From positions 6,106,692 through 6,170,691 of the forward strand of contig CM055744.1 in the NCBI GenBank assembly GCA_029465975.1: a stretch of DNA of 64,000 nucleotides, in the 5' to 3' direction. Of this stretch, positions 60,892-64,000 are shown piece by piece. Under the pieces are notes generated by a model, which saw nothing but the letters and a program-made list of their open reading frames with translations, was not told where the DNA came from and made no database searches. The position numbers were made by a program, and so were the translations under genes. Numbering within the stretch: the first letter of the stretch is position 1; each line of letters starts with the position of its first letter. The DNA comes from Dallia pectoralis (Eukaryota > Chordata > Actinopteri > Esociformes > Umbridae).

Positions 60892-61530
60892 GTGTGTCTG
60901 TGTGTCTGTGTGTGTGTGTGTGTCTGTGTGTGTACGTGCGTGCGTGCGTGTGCATGGAGGAGCGGGGACCTACAAGGCTGCTAAGTGTGTTAGCCTAAAA
61001 CATAATGCATTGAAGCTCAGCCATGCATAATGAATGGGATCCCAGCACTGCCAGCCTCCACTGGAATCCAGAATTAGAGCGCGGGGATCAGGAGAGCTGA
61101 ACGACCGTGTGGCCAAAACACTGCCCACCAACTGTACGTATCGTTCTGTTCACTTCACCTCCCTGAAACGCGGCTTCAAATCCAAGGCAATTTAACAACT
61201 ACAGGGTCACATGTGAAATACGCGTGCGTCTGTCCCGTATAGAGGTCGTAGTAATCAGCCCTAAACGTGTCTTAAAGTGGCAGCATCCTCCACTCGTTCT
61301 CTCCCACACAAACACACATCTCATCGCACAAGAGATCTTAACAGTGTCTAATTTGCACTCTGTCTCTGCCATCAGTGGTATCACTGCAGGTTAGTGGACT
61401 ACTAAACAAAAGACACTTCTAAGGACAACGTGAAGGCATACAAGATTTGTGGGAGAGCATTACTACTTCCAATCAAAATTCAGCCAGTGGAACAGCTCCA
61501 TCAGCAATTCATTAAGTCTGGCACAGTGCC
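60311..61530. other. unique sequence with TG microsatellite
   Basis: TG run with CTG and GCG interruptions at about 60860-60953. Nothing else recognised. Confidence 0.5.
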
Positions 61531-61632
61531 AGAGAGAGAGAGAGAGAGAGAGAGGGAGGGAGACAGAGAGAGCAGAGATGAAGACAGAGGGAGAGAGAGA
61601 CAGAGAGAGAGACAGAGGGAGAGAGAGACATA
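61531..61632. repeat. GAGA-rich simple repeat, left part
   Basis: GAGAGA and GACAGAGAGA tracts. Confidence 0.93.
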
Positions 61633-61635
61633 GAG

Positions 61636-61771
61636 TGTTATTCTTAATTATCTGTTCTTTTCTAATAGTGTTGTAATATTTTATTTTATTTATTTCATTA
61701 AATTTTCCAACGCTTTGGCAATGTAAATGTATGTTTCCCATGCCAATAAAGCCTTTTAAATTTAAATTGAA
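61636..61771 (+). mobile_element. LINE-like 3' end with AATAAA and ATTGAATTGA tail
   Basis: CTTTGGCAATGTAAATGTAT, GTTTCCCATGCCAATAAAGC then CTTTTAAATTTAAATTGAAT and TGA follow the 3' terminus of a LINE that I recall as common in salmonid-type fish genomes. Only the 3' 130 bp or so is present, between two GAGA tracts. Family name uncertain. Confidence 0.55.
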
Positions 61772-62070
61772 TTGATAGAGACAGAGAGAGAGACTGAGAG
61801 AAAGACGGAGATAGAGACCGAGAGAGAGACTGAGAGAAAGACGGAGATAGAGACCGAGAGACGAAGAGAGAGACGGAGAGAGAGACGAAGAGAGAGACAG
61901 AGAGAGACAGAGAGAGACAGGGAGAGACAGGGAGAGACAGGGAGAGAGACGAAGAGAGAGACAGAGACAGATTTGAGATGGAGTGAGAGACAGAGAGACG
62001 AAGAGAGAGACAGAGAGTCAGAGAGAGAGAGATGGAGAGAGAGACTGAGAGACAGAGAGGGGTGGAGGGC
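61772..62070. repeat. GAGAGAC-rich simple repeat, right part
   Basis: GAGACGGAGAGAGAGAC and related tracts; open frames are compositional. Confidence 0.93.
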
Positions 62071-62823
62071 AGGAAAGTTAGTGTGAATGCTTGGGCGCCT
62101 TCATAGGATTGTGATGGCCCAACTATTCAGACCAGACCAGATGTTTTATATGCTGCGCCAGAGAGAGTTGTTAAAAATTTAAATGGAAATATTTAATAAA
62201 TGAAGTAAGAACAATTCCACACAAAGGTCATTCTAGGCTTCAAGCTCACCCTACATGCAGGGTTTCTGTGCCATTATAGAGCAGTTGGCGAAGTATAAAA
62301 TAAGGAAATTTAGTCCAAACTTTTTATTACTTTCTAAACGAGTTCACAGAGCACATTAGTCCCTCCCACATAACCCAGTGTTAGTTATAAATATGAGCTG
62401 TTAGAGCAGCTGCATGTACATTTTGTATACTTTGTGAATTCAAAAAAGGTCCATAATACATGTAATGAAAAAAAGGAAAATGTTTGTGAAATGTAAATAA
62501 CCTTAAAAGTATCTGTTAAGCTAGTTGTCAGTATTTTCTTTTGCGTTGTAATATCTGTTACATCACGTCGATGGATTGCATCTCTTGTTCTCACAGTGTA
62601 TTGTTTTGTCCTCGGCTCTAGTCAACACACGCCAAAGAGACAACCTTCAACCCAGAGCCCAAGAAAACTAAGGTCCATCAGCCATCATCAGTAAGGGATC
62701 AAGAGGCTTGTCAAGGCCCATATAAATATCACTGACTAACTAGCCTGCCTGATAAGAGAGCCACAGAAGAGCCATTGCCATGGCTAAAGAAATATCTGAA
62801 AAACCCGAAAAAAGACCAATGGC
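62071..62823. other. unique sequence
   Basis: AT-rich, nothing recognised. Confidence 0.45.
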
Positions 62824-63796
62824 AGACCAGCAGGTGAGGAAGACCAGCAGGTGAGGAAGACCAGCAGGTGAGGAAGACAGACCAACAGGTTAGGAAGACC
62901 ACCAGTGGGTGAGGAAGAAAGACCAACAGGTTAGGAAGACCAGTGGGTGAGGAAGAAAGACCAGCAGGTGAGGAAGACCAGCAGGTGAGGAAGACCAGTG
63001 GGTGAGGAAGACCAGCGGGTGAGGAAGACCAGTGGGTGAGGAATAAAGACCAACAGGTGAGGAAGACCAGTGGGTGAGGAAGACAGACCAGCAGGTGAGG
63101 AAGACCAGTGGGTGAGGAAAACAGACCAGCAGGTGAGGAAGACCAGTGAGTGAGGAAAACAGACCAGCAGGTGAGGAAGACCTGTGGGTGAGGAAGACAG
63201 ACCAGCAGGTGAGGAAGACCAGTGGGTGAGGAAGACAGACCAACAGGTGAGGAAGACCAGTGGGTGAGGAAGAAAGACCAAAAGGTGAGGAAGACCAGTG
63301 GGTGAGGAAGAAAGACCAACAGGTGTGGAAGACCAGTGGGTGAGGAAGACAGACCAGTGGCTGAGAAAGACAGACCAGTGGGTGAGGAAGAAAGACCAGT
63401 GGGTGAGGAAGAAAGACCAGTGGGTGAGGAATACAGACCAGTGGGTGAGGAAGACCAGTGGGTGAGGAAGACAGACCAGTGGGTGAGTTAGACAGACCAG
63501 TGGGTGAGGAAGACAGACCAGCAGGTGAGGAAGACAGACCAGTGGGTGAGGTAGACAGACCAGTGCGTGAGGTAGACAGACCAGTGGGTGAGGTAGACAG
63601 ACCAGTGGGTGAGGTAGACAGACCAGTGGGTGAGGTAGACAGACCAGTGGGTGAGGTAGACAGACCAGTGGGTGAGGTAGACAGACCAGTGGGTGAGGTA
63701 GACAGACCAGTGGGTGAGGAATACAGACCAGCAGGTGAGGTAGACAGACCAGTGGGTGAGGTAGACAGACCAGTGGGTGAGGAATACAGACCAGTG
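62824..63796. repeat. about 20/21-bp minisatellite GACCAGTGGGTGAGGAAGA
   Basis: Left half alternates GACCAGCAGGTGAGGAA and GACCAGTGGGTGAGGAA; the right half (from about 63545) is a homogeneous 21-bp unit GACCAGTGGGTGAGGTAGAC plus A. Many copies contain CAG followed by GTGAGG on the plus strand. The 328-codon minus frame is periodic, not a gene. Confidence 0.96.
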
Positions 63797-64000
63797 CATC
63801 ACTGTGGACCATAATTTTTCTACTATTGTCAAGCAGGAACCTGCAAGTGAAAACTGTTCTGTGCATGCTGTCTGGTGTCTTATGTGTATCGTGGTGGCGT
63901 GGTGGCGTGGAAGCCAACCTTCTAAAACATGTACAAGCACTTAGTCTGACAATTCTCTGCTAAAGGAAGTAGCTGTTGGCGAAGTAGTCCATTAAGCATT
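63797..64000. other. unique sequence at window end
   Basis: Nothing recognised. Confidence 0.4.

Overview
The window is vertebrate nuclear DNA, almost certainly from a ray-finned fish. It holds a spliced protein-coding gene on the minus strand, fossil Tc1-like transposons and an RTE-like LINE of kinds common in teleosts, and many minisatellites; nothing looks bacterial. I cannot name the species from the sequence. THE GENE: eight minus-strand exons, read from high to low coordinate (37301 down to 1235), join with GT-AG borders and matching codon phases. They encode 348 codons of a MAGI-family scaffold: end of PDZ0, guanylate-kinase-like segment, acidic linker, WW1, WW2 and most of PDZ1. The linker (DQVLFDQDYD, QRKRTTSVSKM) points to MAGI3 rather than MAGI1 or MAGI2, so I call it magi3. 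Exon 1 (start codon, first part of PDZ0) was not found and should lie beyond 64000; everything from 37302 to 64000 would then be first-intron or upstream sequence. The 3' exons (rest of PDZ1, PDZ2 to PDZ5) lie before position 1. THE INTRONS: summing my repeat intervals by hand gives about 39% tandem repeat, in more than 30 unrelated arrays with units from 6 to 71 bp. Several are very homogeneous (48 copies of a 41-mer, 33 of a 60-mer, about 43 of a 28-mer). Long reading frames inside the arrays (up to 713 codons) are by-products of periodicity. MOBILE DNA: a 5'-truncated, multiply frameshifted LINE (6429-9196, minus) sits inside a 50-bp minisatellite with a possible AACA target-site duplication. 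Tc1-like fossils lie at 28311-29310, 30330-30775 and 53214-54117, with a terminal fragment of the third family at 12060-12215. A 215-bp-arm inverted repeat at 10688-11568 encloses a tRNA-derived SINE-like segment. MOST INTERESTING: some arrays are built from, or fused to, functional sequence. A 71-bp array repeats the end of the WW1 exon together with its 5' splice site (nine intronic decoys plus the real site). A 50-bp array runs into the donor of the next exon and carries mutated copies of it. A 32-bp array forms a roughly 350-nt pyrimidine tract at the acceptor of the linker exon. A 28-bp array is 15 copies of the A-box half of a tRNA-Ala-like sequence. A 52-bp array is an amplified piece of a Tc1 transposase pseudogene. 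Fixed repetition of splice signals inside one conserved scaffold gene is the best candidate here for something undescribed.
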